The notes under the pieces are model-generated. The model was not told the origin of the DNA. It saw only the letters and a program-made list of their open reading frames with translations, and made no database searches. DNA of 64,000 nucleotides from Staphylococcus aureus (GTDB lineage Bacteria; Bacillota; Bacilli; Staphylococcales; Staphylococcaceae): assembly GCF_001027105.1 (NCBI RefSeq), contig NZ_CP011526.1:1860001-1924000 (forward strand). Direction: 5' to 3'. This document shows positions 1 to 11,704 of the stretch, piece by piece. The position numbers and the translations under genes were made by a program. Each line of letters opens with the position of its first letter. Positions within the stretch are counted from its first letter, which is position 1.

Positions 1-872
1 AAAAAGGCTGGATTTTCCAATGTGTCATCATTACGGATCTCGAAGTTCTCATAACGCACATCATGTAATAACATATTCATGCGTGCTAAGTTGTATGTAG
101 TATTGTTACGTTCTTGTCCGAAATAACGATACACTTGCGTTTCTTTACCAACACGTAACAACAATGAACCGGAACCACATGTTGGGTCGTACACGTGACG
201 TAATTTATCTTTACCGTCTGTGACAATCTTCGCCAGTATCTTAGATACTTGTTGTGGTGTATAGAACTCGCCTGCTTTTTTACCCGCTGTCGCCGCAAAG
301 CGCCCGATTAGGAATTCATATGCATCACCTAACATATCAATTTCCATGTCACTGTGAACGAATGGTAAGTCGTCAAGATTAACCATGACTTTAGAGATTA
401 AAGCAGTACGTTCTTTGACATTGTTACCTAGTCGCGTTGAACTCAAATCCATATCGCTGAACAGCCCGATAAAGTCATTTTCACTTTCTTCACCTAATGT
501 AGATGTTTCAACTTTGCGAATCGCCGTCGCTAGATGTTCTATATCGAAATCTTGCGTTTCAATTTCACGAATCATCGCACTGAATAAATCTTGTGGCTCA
601 ATGAAGTAACCGACTTGATCAATTAATTCTGCTTTTAAGTCTTCACGATATTCTTCATCTGCCCATGCTTCTTGATACGTGATGTCTTCACCTGACAAGG
701 CATCTGCATATTCTTGTTCGGCTTTTTCAGATAAGAAGCGATAGAAAATCAAGCCTAAAATGTAATTACGGAATTCACTCGCATCCATGTTCCCTCTTAA
801 ATCATTCGCAATCGACCATAATTTTTTATGTAATTCAGCTTGTTGCTGACGTTGTTTTTCAGTAATAGACAT
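1..872 (-). CDS. hsdM: Type I restriction-modification DNA methylase subunit (partial)
   Basis: This is the N-terminal 290 codons of HsdM; the rest lies beyond the left edge, so the gene is cut by the window and is not visibly broken. HsdM is the adenine methylase subunit that works with HsdS (specificity) and HsdR (cleavage). The start is the ATG at 872-870, preceded by a GGAGGAATC ribosome site. The helical N-terminal domain (MSITEKQRQQQAELHKKLW) is followed near residues 240-255 by the SAM-binding motif I, DPTCGSGSLLL. The catalytic NPPY/F motif would fall outside. In nuSa-beta islands hsdM and hsdS sit next to spl, which fits this location. The identification is firm; the target specificity cannot be told without hsdS. 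Confidence 0.95.
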   Translation of the reverse strand, partial: MSITEKQRQQQAELHKKLWSIANDLRGNMDASEFRNYILGLIFYRFLSEKAEQEYADALSGEDITYQEAWADEEYREDLKAELIDQVGYFIEPQDLFSAMIREIETQDFDIEHLATAIRKVETSTLGEESENDFIGLFSDMDLSSTRLGNNVKERTALISKVMVNLDDLPFVHSDMEIDMLGDAYEFLIGRFAATAGKKAGEFYTPQQVSKILAKIVTDGKDKLRHVYDPTCGSGSLLLRVGKETQVYRYFGQERNNTTYNLARMNMLLHDVRYENFEIRNDDTLENPAF

Positions 873-1104
873 GTGATTCCTCCGCCTTTGCATAAGTAAT
901 TTATCTCTTTGTGTAATAGATTTATTATAACATTTGGTTATGTTGCGATGTTGATAATTTGGATGTTGGTGGTGGAAATTTTGAGTTTTAGTGGCGCAAT
1001 TGTTATTGAAAAATTTTATAGAAATGTTGTAGCTTTCAAATGCTTTCAAAATCATTTATATTCTTAATGATGTCAAAAAGTTGTTCATTCATACATAAAT
1101 AAAA

Positions 1105-1145
1105 CCAATCAACAATTGAGTTGGTGAAAATCAATCGTTGATTGG
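1105..1145 (-). terminator. Terminator of the spl operon
   Basis: Read on the minus strand, a 9-bp stem (CCAATCAAC / GTTGATTGG) is followed by TTTTATTT. It lies about 90 nt past the splF stop. The 363-nt gap between splF and hsdM (873-1234) shows no other feature. Confidence 0.75.
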
Positions 1146-1234
1146 CTTTGATGCATATTAAATAATGCAATATATATTAATAAATGTTAGTTATAGTATA
1201 TTTTGTCAGGATTGGGTGAATGTCTAAGTTTTAA

Positions 1235-1966
<732 letters not shown>

Positions 1967-2104
1967 CTAAGTATTTGTATAATTATAATGTTAGCTTTTT
2001 GAAGTTTTATTTTTTTTAATCATTTCGAATAAATGGAATCACAGAGATGATTTGAATTGTTGAGTTTGTTGTTAATTTTTAAAATCATTTATCTATGTAA
2101 GGAT

Positions 2105-2821
2105 TTATTTATCTGTGTTATCTGCAATGAATTTCTTAATTTCAGGAGAGAAATAAACACCATATCCTTTTGTACTTTTATTTCCAGGGCCGTTTCCACC
2201 AAAGTGAACACCTACAACTTCGTATTTACTGTTAAATACAGCTGAACCTGAGTTGCCTGGTTCTACGAAAGCATCAGTAATAATCATGTTGCCTTTAACT
2301 GACAGCACTTTTCCTGTTGACTCATACATTTGAAATTTATTTATATATGGTTCTGGATAGCCAACAATTGAAATGCGTTCATTTTCTTTAGCTTCTGATG
2401 CTATTTTTAAAATGCCTGTGTAATCTTTAAAATTCCTGTTTTTTGGATGAACAGCTTTATCTTCCACATGTAGAATGGCAATATCTTCTTGACCTGAATA
2501 ACGGACAATTTTTTTAACTTTATAAAATCCGCCATTATTATATTCACCATTGGGATGCGCTATAATATGTGCACCAATTTCCATACCTGCAACGACATGC
2601 TTGTTGGTAACAATTGTATTTTTACCGACAATGAAACCTGTTCCAGATCCTATCGAAACGACACCATTGTATGGTGCTACATTAGTATTTTTGATTAGTT
2701 TCACATTATGTTCAGCTTTAGCCGTTTGTTGAATACCCTCAACCACTGTTGTGCCGACGCCAGTCACTGATGTTAAAATCGTCAATGCTGCAATACTTTT
2801 GATGATTATATTTTTATTCAT
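2105..2821 (-). CDS. splE: Secreted serine protease SplE
   Basis: A 238-residue secreted chymotrypsin-like protease. Its signal peptide is nearly the same as that of SplD and SplF, with cleavage after AKA at residue 36. The triad is His75 (TNKHV), Asp113 (QEDIAI) and Ser191 (EPGNSGSA). The mature domain is the most divergent of the D/E/F group: Gly-Ser-Gly-Thr-Gly-Phe leads into the His strand, and the S1 region reads HFGGNG instead of YAG. A different cleavage preference from SplD/F is therefore likely (inference). The start ATG at 2821 is preceded by AGAGGAGCAC. Part of the spl operon, 157 nt after splD. Confidence 0.96.
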   Translation of the reverse strand: MNKNIIIKSIAALTILTSVTGVGTTVVEGIQQTAKAEHNVKLIKNTNVAPYNGVVSIGSGTGFIVGKNTIVTNKHVVAGMEIGAHIIAHPNGEYNNGGFYKVKKIVRYSGQEDIAILHVEDKAVHPKNRNFKDYTGILKIASEAKENERISIVGYPEPYINKFQMYESTGKVLSVKGNMIITDAFVEPGNSGSAVFNSKYEVVGVHFGGNGPGNKSTKGYGVYFSPEIKKFIADNTDK

Positions 2822-2978
2822 TTTTGTGCTCCTCTAAGTATTCGTATAAATATAAGGTTAGGTTTTTGAAGTTTTATTTTTTAAATCATTTCGAATAAAT
2901 AGAATCACAGAGATGTTTAAAATTGTTGATTTTGTTGTTAATTTCTAAAAATCATTTATCAATGTATGGATGGATGAT

Positions 2979-3746
<768 letters not shown>

Positions 3747-3818
3747 TTATGTTATATTCGACCGATGTTTTTCATTAAAATTATTGAACACATGCTCATG
3801 GTGTATATTTAAATTTGT

Positions 3819-4550
<732 letters not shown>

Positions 4551-4595
4551 TTACAATTCGAGATATGTTGCAACGCTCGTTTAAAGTCAATTTGT

Positions 4596-5318
4596 TTATT
4601 TATCTATGTTTTCTGCAATGAATTTTTTAATTTCTGGTGTAAAGTAGACGCCATATGCATTTCTGTTATCATCATTTTTTACATCAGAAGCAAAATGAAT
4701 ACCAACTAATTCGTTGTTGCTGTTTAATACAGGTGATCCAGAGTTTCCGCTTTCAGTATGCGCTGAATATACAATACTGCTACCTTCTACTGACATCACA
4801 GGGCCAGTTGACTCATATAAAACATATTTATTTTTGTATGGGTGTGGATAACCAATCACTTTAATTCGCTCACCAGCTTTAGCCCCTGCCGCATATTTGA
4901 ATGGCGTTACATTATCATTAAAATTAAAGCCTTTTGGTCCACGTTCTATTGCACGCTCTTCAACTTGAATGACTGATACATCTTCTTTACCTGGATAATT
5001 AATAATCTTTTTAATCGAATAAATACCACCATTACCTTTATCACTATTTGGATGTGCAGTAATACGATCGCCCACTTTGTAATTTTTCGACACATGTTTA
5101 TTTGTTAAAATAGTATTCTTTCCAACTACAAATCCAGTTGCACTTTTAAAAGCAACTACACCAGTATATGGAAAAATATTAGTATCTTTAACTTTTGTGA
5201 CATTATTTTCTGCTTTGGCAGTTTGTTGTACTTCCTCAACCAATGTTGTTCCAATACCTGTTACAGATGTTAAAATTGTTAATGCTGCTAAACTCTTGAT
5301 GACTACGTTTTTGTTCAT
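4596..5318 (-). CDS. splB: Secreted serine protease SplB
   Basis: A 240-residue secreted serine protease. The signal peptide ends at QQTAKA (residue 36). In this family the free N-terminal Glu of the mature form is needed for activity. The triad is His75, Asp113 and Ser193 (TESGNSGSP). The start ATG at 5318 has AGAGGAACTTAAA before it; the longer frame from 5360 (14 extra residues) has no signal-peptide logic. A TATCTAGATA palindrome sits just upstream, matching one before splA. The gap to splA is 124 nt, enough for a separate promoter, but none is clear. Confidence 0.96.
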
Positions 5319-5442
5319 TTTAAGTTCCTCTCTTTTAATTATTTTGATATCTAGATACATAATTCAGTATATTTAGTTAATTATGTAACCGTTTTCTTAA
5401 TCACTCTTTAAAAAATCAACTTCACGAATGAATTGATGATAC

Positions 5443-6150
5443 TTATTTTTCAATATTATTTTGAATAAATTCTTTTAATTGTGGTGTGAAATAAACACCG
5501 AAATTCTTTTCAGATTCATCTTTTCCACTACCTGCATATAAAATACCAATCAGTTCATGTTTAGAATTCAATACAGGAGATCCTGAATTACCTGGTTGTG
5601 CATACGCATCAAATTCCATAAACGTTCCACTGATATGGTTAATCGTTCCTGTCGATTCAAACATTTTATATTTTGTTTGTGCACCCTTTGGATAACCAAT
5701 AACAGAAATTCTATCTATCACTTTTGCTCCGTCTGCAAATTTTGTATAACTAACGTTCTTATTAAAATTCAAACCTTCTGTACTTGTTTCATGAACATGA
5801 ACTATCGCAAGGTCTTCTTTTCCGGGATATTCTACAATGTCTTTAACGTCGTAGTTTCCTCCGCCTTTACCTTTACTCGAATGATGTGCTGATACTCTAT
5901 TTTTAAAAATATCATTACTTTTAGCGATATGTTTGTTAGTTACGATTGTATTTTTACCAACAACTACACCAGTACCACCCACAAATGCTACCACTGAATT
6001 GTATGGTTCCTTAGTTGCATCGGTAATTTCTTTGACATTCTTTTCTGCTTTGGCAATTGAATGAGGCTGATTAGAAATATTTTCAGCAAAACCAAGAGAT
6101 GTTAAAATAGTTAAAGCAGTTAAACCTTTAACCATTACATTTTTATTCAT
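5443..6150 (-). CDS. splA: Secreted serine protease SplA
   Basis: First gene of the spl run, 235 residues. The signal peptide ([20 protein letters not shown]...) ends at SIAKA (residue 35). The triad is His74 (TNKHIA), Asp113 (KEDLAI) and Ser189 (AQPGNSGSP). The loop before the Asp strand ([14 protein letters not shown]) is longer and more basic than in SplB-F. It is the most divergent paralogue in the window. The start ATG at 6150 follows a strong GGAGG. A SaeR-like site lies about 95 nt upstream of the start, and this region probably holds the main promoter for the six-gene operon. Confidence 0.96.
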   Translation of the reverse strand: MNKNVMVKGLTALTILTSLGFAENISNQPHSIAKAEKNVKEITDATKEPYNSVVAFVGGTGVVVGKNTIVTNKHIAKSNDIFKNRVSAHHSSKGKGGGNYDVKDIVEYPGKEDLAIVHVHETSTEGLNFNKNVSYTKFADGAKVIDRISVIGYPKGAQTKYKMFESTGTINHISGTFMEFDAYAQPGNSGSPVLNSKHELIGILYAGSGKDESEKNFGVYFTPQLKEFIQNNIEK

Positions 6151-6186
6151 ATTTTACCTCCTTCCAAATTTATTTTTATAGTTAAT

Positions 6187-6198
6187 GTATCTAGATAC
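6187..6198. promoter_or_regulatory. Perfect palindrome upstream of splA
   Basis: The 12-bp palindrome GTATCTAGATAC lies 37 nt before the splA start, inside the untranslated leader. A shorter version (ATATCTAGATAC, 5347-5358) lies upstream of splB. I do not recognise the motif; it could be an operator or a leader hairpin. Confidence 0.4.
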
Positions 6199-6244
6199 AC
6201 ATTTACTATATACATTTTAAATAAAAATATTAATTAAATATTAA

Positions 6245-6260
6245 TTAACCACTTATTAAC
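6245..6260 (-). promoter_or_regulatory. SaeR-type binding site before splA
   Basis: The minus strand reads GTTAATAAGTGGTTAA, an exact GTTAA-N6-GTTAA, which is the known SaeR recognition pattern. It lies about 95 nt before the splA ATG. The spl operon is known to respond to SaeRS, so function is likely. From here to about 7000 the sequence is very AT-rich and holds no gene I can support. Confidence 0.8.
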
Positions 6261-7004
6261 GTTTTATTAAATTATTTTACATGAATTGACTCATTTATTT
6301 AAATATGCTTAAAACTCAATATCACGCAATTAAAATTGACTTTTTAGGATTATTTTGGTCTTAAATATTAATTATTGAATTAAAATTGTAATATTTATTC
6401 GGAAATTAGGTGATTGAAAATATATGGCGGAATGGTGAACAATTCATGTATTTATAATCTTTCACTTTACTATGTATTGTGTTTAACAACATTATTAGCG
6501 ATTAGTTCCCCTATTATTTATGACAATATGCAGTCAATCAATGAAACATGTATGTATGAGTATATTTGGAACTAGTAATGTATTGTTAAATATTGAAGAT
6601 GATTGAATTATGGAATTTTTTTCGAGATATGTTATTTCGGGGATCAGATTTTGCGATTTTGCCTTGGATAGAGTAGTTGCGATTTGTAAATACGTTTTTC
6701 AGGTTCGATTCAATTTCGTTGTTAAGATAATATGGATTAGTTTCACTGACATGTTGATGCATGTCTTTTTTGTTCTGATAAAGTATAAAATGTTTACTTA
6801 ACATTACTTAGTATGACACCTGCTAATTCAAACATTATTTGAGACATTCTTTTCAAATTAATTATAAATTTTTACCTATAGACTAGTTTGATATTTATCT
6901 ACATCTCAAAATTCTCATCAACAATCTTTCACATCCAACATTTTTACTTTAGTTTTTATAATTCAAAACAACAAAACTATGTTAAAAAATTATTCTATTT
7001 TTTA

Positions 7005-7020
7005 GTTAATAGATAGTTAA
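7005..7020 (+). promoter_or_regulatory. SaeR-type binding site before the unknown secreted protein
   Basis: GTTAATAGATAGTTAA is an exact GTTAA-N6-GTTAA direct repeat 94 nt before the start at 7114. A third GTTAA occurs at 7038. Spacing to the gene is about the same as at splA. Confidence 0.7.
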
Positions 7021-7075
7021 TACATTTTTGATATTTAGTTAATTGTTCTTTTAAAAAATTATTATTATATTTTCA

Positions 7076-7091
7076 TTGTAAACGTTTACAA
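7076..7091. promoter_or_regulatory. 16-bp perfect palindrome, cre-like
   Basis: TTGTAAACGTTTACAA, a perfect palindrome that fits the catabolite-responsive-element consensus for CcpA. It ends 22 nt before the start codon at 7114, so it would lie around or after the transcription start, a position typical of CcpA repression. Confidence 0.55.
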
Positions 7092-7113
7092 TATAAAAAA
7101 AGGAGCAATAAAA

Positions 7114-7680
7114 ATGAATACAAAATTTTTAGGTAAAACATTAGTAGCAAGTGCTTTAGTATTAACAACATTAGGAACAGGCTTACATTCTTCATACTTA
7201 GGATTAGATACAAATAAAGTTGTTAAAACGGCTAAAGCAGAAGAAAAAATGACAGATGGTCAATTATGGAAAAAAGTTAAAGATTCATTACATGATTCTG
7301 ATATTATTTTAAGTAACGAGTACGAAACAATCAACGTTACTTATTTATTAAGCAATGGATATTCTAGCAGCGTTTCTGCTCCTGGAAATGATGATGGAGG
7401 CCATCTAACACAATCTATAGACTTTAAAGGATTAAAACAAATTGATTTAACTAAGGAAAATGTCTACGATGACTTTAACAAAAAGCTAGATGCTAAAAAT
7501 ACATGGAATTCTCTAACCGAGAAGTTAAAAGGTCTTGGTTTACTACAAAATGGCCAAAAAGTATCTATTTATTCTTCAGATAGCTCTTCTCCAGTCTCGG
7601 GTAAAGTGGGAGAAGGAGTAACTAGTGGTGGCGAAAATACTCTAACTAAACGCTTCATCAACAAAATCACAATTGATTAA
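7114..7680 (+). CDS. Unknown secreted protein, candidate Sae-regulated factor
   Basis: A 188-residue protein that I do not recognise by function. The start ATG at 7114 follows AAAGGAGCAATAAA. Residues 1-42 form a Sec signal peptide: basic MNTKFLGKT, a hydrophobic core, and a KTAKA cleavage site like those of the Spl proteases. The mature part is about 146 residues, soluble, without cysteine, and has a Ser/Gly-rich tail (YSSDSSSPVSGKVGEGVTSGGENT). No protease or toxin motif is visible. It is the only plus-strand gene between spl and bsa. Upstream lie an exact SaeR-type site and a cre-like palindrome. The secretion signal and regulation suggest an exported virulence-associated protein (inference). 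Confidence 0.75.
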   Translation: MNTKFLGKTLVASALVLTTLGTGLHSSYLGLDTNKVVKTAKAEEKMTDGQLWKKVKDSLHDSDIILSNEYETINVTYLLSNGYSSSVSAPGNDDGGHLTQSIDFKGLKQIDLTKENVYDDFNKKLDAKNTWNSLTEKLKGLGLLQNGQKVSIYSSDSSSPVSGKVGEGVTSGGENTLTKRFINKITID

Positions 7681-7798
7681 ACCTTAAACTCAAATTTCCT
7701 TAATTCATAAAACATTAATAACTAACCCTTTCTTACAAACCACCTAGCCCATAATATATTAAAACGTCATTTTTATTTCAATTAGCGGAAAATAAAAA

Positions 7799-7835
7799 AA
7801 CCATTCCGCATTAACTTTGGCAAGTTGGAATGGTT
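7799..7835. terminator. Hairpin after the unknown secreted gene
   Basis: A 9-bp stem, AACCATTCC / GGAATGGTT, with A-runs before and T-rich sequence on the opposite side; it could end transcription from either direction. Confidence 0.5.
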
Positions 7836-7871
7836 AAAAAAATATTTTAGAAGCCAGCGTTTGGCTTGCTT

Positions 7872-7897
7872 AGACGACATGTTCGCGCATGTCGTCT
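7872..7897. terminator. Strong hairpin between the secreted gene and bsaG
   Basis: A perfect 10-bp stem AGACGACATG / CATGTCGTCT with a 6-nt loop, followed on the plus strand by TATTTTTA. It probably ends the plus-strand unit. The remaining sequence up to 8153 shows nothing else. Confidence 0.65.
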
Positions 7898-8153
7898 TAT
7901 TTTTACATTTATATAATAACACGCAATTCAATAAAATGTCTAATCAATAAACCTCAATTACATTCAAATTCAAAAACTTTTCACCTAATATTCATCGCTT
8001 AAATAAACATTACGTTTAATTAAACAGACATTGTCAATCGCGTCTAATACCCCTGCTGTCCGAAAACAAAATTATTTTGTATTCATATTTAACTGTTCTC
8101 TTTCCTCCCTTTTCAACGCAACTAAATTTCTTTTACCGTTAGAGCCCCAATCT

Positions 8154-8852
8154 TTAATCTTTAATTGTTCTACCGCTCCATTTATTAAATCCTTTAAAGA
8201 GTAAAACTGCTAATAGCAACGTGATAATAATATAGATTGCCAATGTTAATGTAACTGGTATACTCCCTTCGATAAACATATAAACGTAACGTGTAGCATA
8301 TGTGATTGGTAAATAGAACCACGAATGATCTCCAAGCACTTCTAATCCAAAATAAACGTTAAAAATAAACATTAAAACTCCGACAACAATAGCCATTACA
8401 TCTTTAATGAAAATACTAAAAATAAAAAGTAGCAGTAATATAATTACATTGAAAAACAATGATACGCCTATAAACATAAGTGTTATTTTCATATCATGTG
8501 AATGCCACAATAAATTAATTGATGCTAATAGAATACATATGGCTGTAATAGTATAAGTAAAAATCATTGATGCATTTAACCAATTTAGCCTATTAGCTTT
8601 TCCTAAAATATGATTAAAGTGACCAATATTTTCTTCAAAATTGATAACTTGATAGACGTTTATAGAAATTAATAGCGATGTAATTGCATTAAAACTCGCT
8701 GTAAACAAACTTATTTGTCGACCATTCCATAAATTTACGTTTAAATACCAATTTATAAATAATATAAACAATATGGTTACAATAATGGGTACAAATGTGA
8801 GCGCTTGCTTAGAAAATTTCAACTTACATGACTTTAATTCGTTAATTATCAT
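8154..8852 (-). CDS. bsaG: Lantibiotic immunity ABC transporter permease BsaG
   Basis: A 232-residue membrane protein with about six hydrophobic segments (for example FVPIIVTILFILFINWYL and MIFTYTITAICILLASIN), matching the LanG permease of epidermin/gallidermin-type immunity exporters. With BsaE and BsaF it should expel the lantibiotic from the producer's membrane. The start is taken at the ATG at 8852, which overlaps the bsaE stop (AAATGA), so translation is coupled; a TTG at 8864 is the alternative. It is the last gene of the bsa operon. Confidence 0.87.
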   Translation of the reverse strand: MIINELKSCKLKFSKQALTFVPIIVTILFILFINWYLNVNLWNGRQISLFTASFNAITSLLISINVYQVINFEENIGHFNHILGKANRLNWLNASMIFTYTITAICILLASINLLWHSHDMKITLMFIGVSLFFNVIILLLLFIFSIFIKDVMAIVVGVLMFIFNVYFGLEVLGDHSWFYLPITYATRYVYMFIEGSIPVTLTLAIYIIITLLLAVLLFKGFNKWSGRTIKD

Positions 8853-9610
8853 TTTAATCGCCAACTTTTCTTATTATTTAAAAATGTTACTATCGCGAAA
8901 ATAATGATGCTAACAATAATCGAAATATATAAGGCATTGAGATCATTAAAGTATTTTGAATTATGGTTTACAACTAAACCATTAGGTAGTATACCAAGCG
9001 TAATAAGCGGGATTCTCTGCATTATCCCCCACGGCAACACCCAAAATAAACTCTTCAATGTTAAAAACAAGACACAAATGACTGATAATACTAAGTTTAT
9101 TAATATTGATACGAACACACCAAAGTATCGAGTTAATAAAAAGTTGAGCGGTATCAATGGTAGAGATACTACATACATCAACAATATTGTCACCAATAAC
9201 AACATAGCATTAACCGGATGTGGATTAATAATTAGGTCACCTATATAAGCAATAATAAATACTAAAAAGCAATGTACCAAAAATGCTATTGATAAAATGA
9301 AAATCTTTGCTCTTATTTCTTTTGTAATCGACCAATTATTACTTAAGTAATAATTAAATGATTTATTTCTCATTTCAATTTTAAATAACGAATTACAAGC
9401 CATACATAATACAATCGGGATGAAAGCAATTGGCCAAATATTAAATAGTAAAGTTATATATGGTGACACACTATTCGCTGTTCCCGTATTACTTTTGGCG
9501 AATAAGACTGTGAAAATAGCAAAACAAAGAAATACCAGCGGACTTATTAATAAAACATACATACTGAAAGAATTTTTAAATTTGATACCTTCTATCTTTA
9601 AATGTATCAT
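8849..9610 (-). CDS. bsaE: Lantibiotic immunity ABC transporter permease BsaE
   Basis: A 253-residue integral membrane protein with six predicted transmembrane segments, of the LanE/ABC-2 permease type. It pairs with BsaG to form the channel of the self-protection exporter powered by BsaF. The start ATG at 9610 overlaps the bsaF stop (AAATGATAC), and AAAGGTGATT supplies the ribosome site. The gene is intact, and coupling to both neighbours suggests fixed stoichiometry. Confidence 0.88.
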   Translation of the reverse strand: MIHLKIEGIKFKNSFSMYVLLISPLVFLCFAIFTVLFAKSNTGTANSVSPYITLLFNIWPIAFIPIVLCMACNSLFKIEMRNKSFNYYLSNNWSITKEIRAKIFILSIAFLVHCFLVFIIAYIGDLIINPHPVNAMLLLVTILLMYVVSLPLIPLNFLLTRYFGVFVSILINLVLSVICVLFLTLKSLFWVLPWGIMQRIPLITLGILPNGLVVNHNSKYFNDLNALYISIIVSIIIFAIVTFLNNKKSWRLK

Positions 9611-10299
9611 TTGTAATCACCTTTCGTTATTTTGAAGAATATCTCTTCTAAGTTTTCATCTTTGTTATTTCTTTGCTGATATTTTAGCTCACCCTCATGA
9701 ATAATACCGATATGATCTGCTAAAACTTGGATTTCAGATAAAATGTGACTTGAAATAATAATACTAGTACCTTGTTCTGTTAATAATTTTAGAAGTTCTC
9801 TAAGTTCTTGGATTCCATATGGGTCTAAACCATTAGATGGTTCGTCTAATACTAAAATTTCTGGCTTTTTAATTAATGCCATTGCAATTCCAAGTCTTTG
9901 TTTCATACCTAAAGAAAAGTCCTTAACCTTTTTCTTTTTATCGACATTTAAATTGACTAAGCTTAAAACACTATTAATTTCGCTGAAATCAACGCTTTCA
10001 TTTAAACACACAATTTTCAAATTATCTTGTGCACTTAAATGATTATATGTCGCAGGTGTTTCAATAAGCGAACCAACTTTGTGCAAATCATTTCGTGTCA
10101 TTGGTCTATTATCTAATTTAATTTCCCCTGAATCTTGTTGAAGTATGCCACATATAATTTTCATAAGTGTCGTTTTACCGGCTCCATTAATACCAAGTAA
10201 TCCATAAACTTCGTTATTTTCTAAAGTGATATTAATATGCTTTAATACATCTTGATTTTTAAACCGCTTCGAAATGTTTTCAGTAACTAATTTTGCCAT
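9607..10299 (-). CDS. bsaF: Lantibiotic immunity ABC transporter ATPase BsaF
   Basis: A 230-residue ABC ATPase. Walker A is GINGAGKTT (about residues 35-43), the signature is DFSLGMKQR, and Walker B is EILVLDEPSNGLDP followed by the switch His in IIISSHIL. It energises the BsaEG immunity exporter. The ATG at 10299 is preferred because AAAGGAG lies 9 nt upstream; the frame also offers a TTG two codons earlier. Only 22 nt separate it from bsaP, so the immunity genes are probably read with the biosynthetic genes. Confidence 0.92.
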   Translation of the reverse strand: MAKLVTENISKRFKNQDVLKHINITLENNEVYGLLGINGAGKTTLMKIICGILQQDSGEIKLDNRPMTRNDLHKVGSLIETPATYNHLSAQDNLKIVCLNESVDFSEINSVLSLVNLNVDKKKKVKDFSLGMKQRLGIAMALIKKPEILVLDEPSNGLDPYGIQELRELLKLLTEQGTSIIISSHILSEIQVLADHIGIIHEGELKYQQRNNKDENLEEIFFKITKGDYK

Positions 10300-10321
10300 A
10301 ATCAAAAACTCCTTTGATTTA

Positions 10322-11695
10322 TTAACTTGCTTTTTGATTTGCTACATTTAATGCTTTATACACATCAAGCTCACCATGCCCATATCTACTAAATGGTTTA
10401 TTATTCTTAGATGTCCCATGCTGATATAACAATTCAATCGCTTTATCTGGATGTTTTTCAAGATGATATTTATCAATGATTAAAGCTAGTGCTCCCGAAA
10501 CTTTAGGTGTGGCTAATGAAGTTCCAGCTTGATAAATATATCTTCCGTTATTGGCAGTAGTTAAAATGTTCTCCTTATGCATATACCCTTCATTCATCCA
10601 TTTATCCACACCGAATTGATTTAAATAAGCAAATGATCCTCCGGGCGCAGCAATATCTGTATAATTCATACCAAAATTGGAAAACTCAGATAGATTACTC
10701 TTTTGATCTGTAGATCCTACTGTAACGACATTGTCCATAGATGCAGGAACATCTTTCACTTCGCCATTACCTTGATATTCACGCTGTAATTTTAGTTTCT
10801 GTTTGTCATTGACATCAATACCATCATTACCAGCTGCAGCAACAACGATAGATTTTTTCTTCTTGGCGTAATTGATTGCTTTCTGTAACGCATCGTATTC
10901 TACTTTTTCATCTTTTCTAAATGTTTGATGGTCATTTTTGTCCAAAATAATATAACTACCAACACTAATATTAATGACTTGATTTCCATCATTTGCAGCT
11001 TGAACAATCGCTTTTGATACCCAAAGCAGTTCTGTTTTTTTACTACCAAACACGCGATACATTGTAAATTTGTTATTCGGTGCAACACCTATTAACTTAC
11101 CATTAGCACTCGTTTGACCCGACACCATCGTGCCATGTCCTTTCCTATCATTGACATCGTGAACATCACCTGTTTCCTCCGGTTCAGTACCTCTAAAACC
11201 GTTTAAAGGTACTAAATTTTTAGAATCAGTCGAGAAATTATTTTTCAAATCGTCATGGTTTTTCATCACACCTGTATCTATGATTGCTATTTTGGTGTTA
11301 GCATGTTTTGGCAAATCATCATACGATGCACCATTATTGGTTATTTTATTCATATCCCATTGTCTTGAAAATAATGACTCATTTGATGTTCTGTCTATTG
11401 TTTTCTCGCTAGTAATACAAGTTGAACATGTGGCATTGATATATTTAATATCATTTTTATAGTTTGCTAAAGCATTAGCATGCATTTTCGTCATTTTAAT
11501 CTGTGCCACATGTAATTCCGGTATATTATAGACAACGTTTAAGGACTTCTTTTTAACTAACTTGTTAAATGTTGCTGTATTTTTGTATTCAACACTGTAA
11601 TATAGTTCTTCTGACGCTGATGCATTACTCATTGTAATAGATATTAAAAGACTCAATATTATTAAACTAATAATAGCGCGCTTTATGATTTTCAT
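10322..11695 (-). CDS. bsaP: Lantibiotic leader peptidase BsaP (subtilase)
   Basis: A 457-residue secreted subtilisin-family protease that removes the leader from the modified Bsa peptide, like EpiP for epidermin. An N-terminal signal peptide (MKIIKRAIISLIILSLLISI) is followed by a propeptide. The catalytic residues are visible as Asp in KIAIIDTGV (about 140), His in GHGTMVSG (about 185) and Ser in AGTSLATPKVSGAL (about 390), with the oxyanion Asn in AAAGNDG. The length matches EpiP. It acts outside the cell after export; the prepeptides end their leaders in Asp-Glu-Arg, the expected cut site. Confidence 0.93.
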   Translation of the reverse strand: MKIIKRAIISLIILSLLISITMSNASASEELYYSVEYKNTATFNKLVKKKSLNVVYNIPELHVAQIKMTKMHANALANYKNDIKYINATCSTCITSEKTIDRTSNESLFSRQWDMNKITNNGASYDDLPKHANTKIAIIDTGVMKNHDDLKNNFSTDSKNLVPLNGFRGTEPEETGDVHDVNDRKGHGTMVSGQTSANGKLIGVAPNNKFTMYRVFGSKKTELLWVSKAIVQAANDGNQVINISVGSYIILDKNDHQTFRKDEKVEYDALQKAINYAKKKKSIVVAAAGNDGIDVNDKQKLKLQREYQGNGEVKDVPASMDNVVTVGSTDQKSNLSEFSNFGMNYTDIAAPGGSFAYLNQFGVDKWMNEGYMHKENILTTANNGRYIYQAGTSLATPKVSGALALIIDKYHLEKHPDKAIELLYQHGTSKNNKPFSRYGHGELDVYKALNVANQKAS

Positions 11696-11704
11696 ATTCT
11701 AATC

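Noticed and set aside
1..872. Possible truncated hsdM pseudogene
   Set aside because: The frame is open to the window edge; it is cut by the window and not by mutation.
6586..6804. 63-72 codon frames on both strands between splA and the secreted gene
   Set aside because: No ribosome site or recognisable sequence; the two frames overlap on opposite strands in AT-rich DNA.
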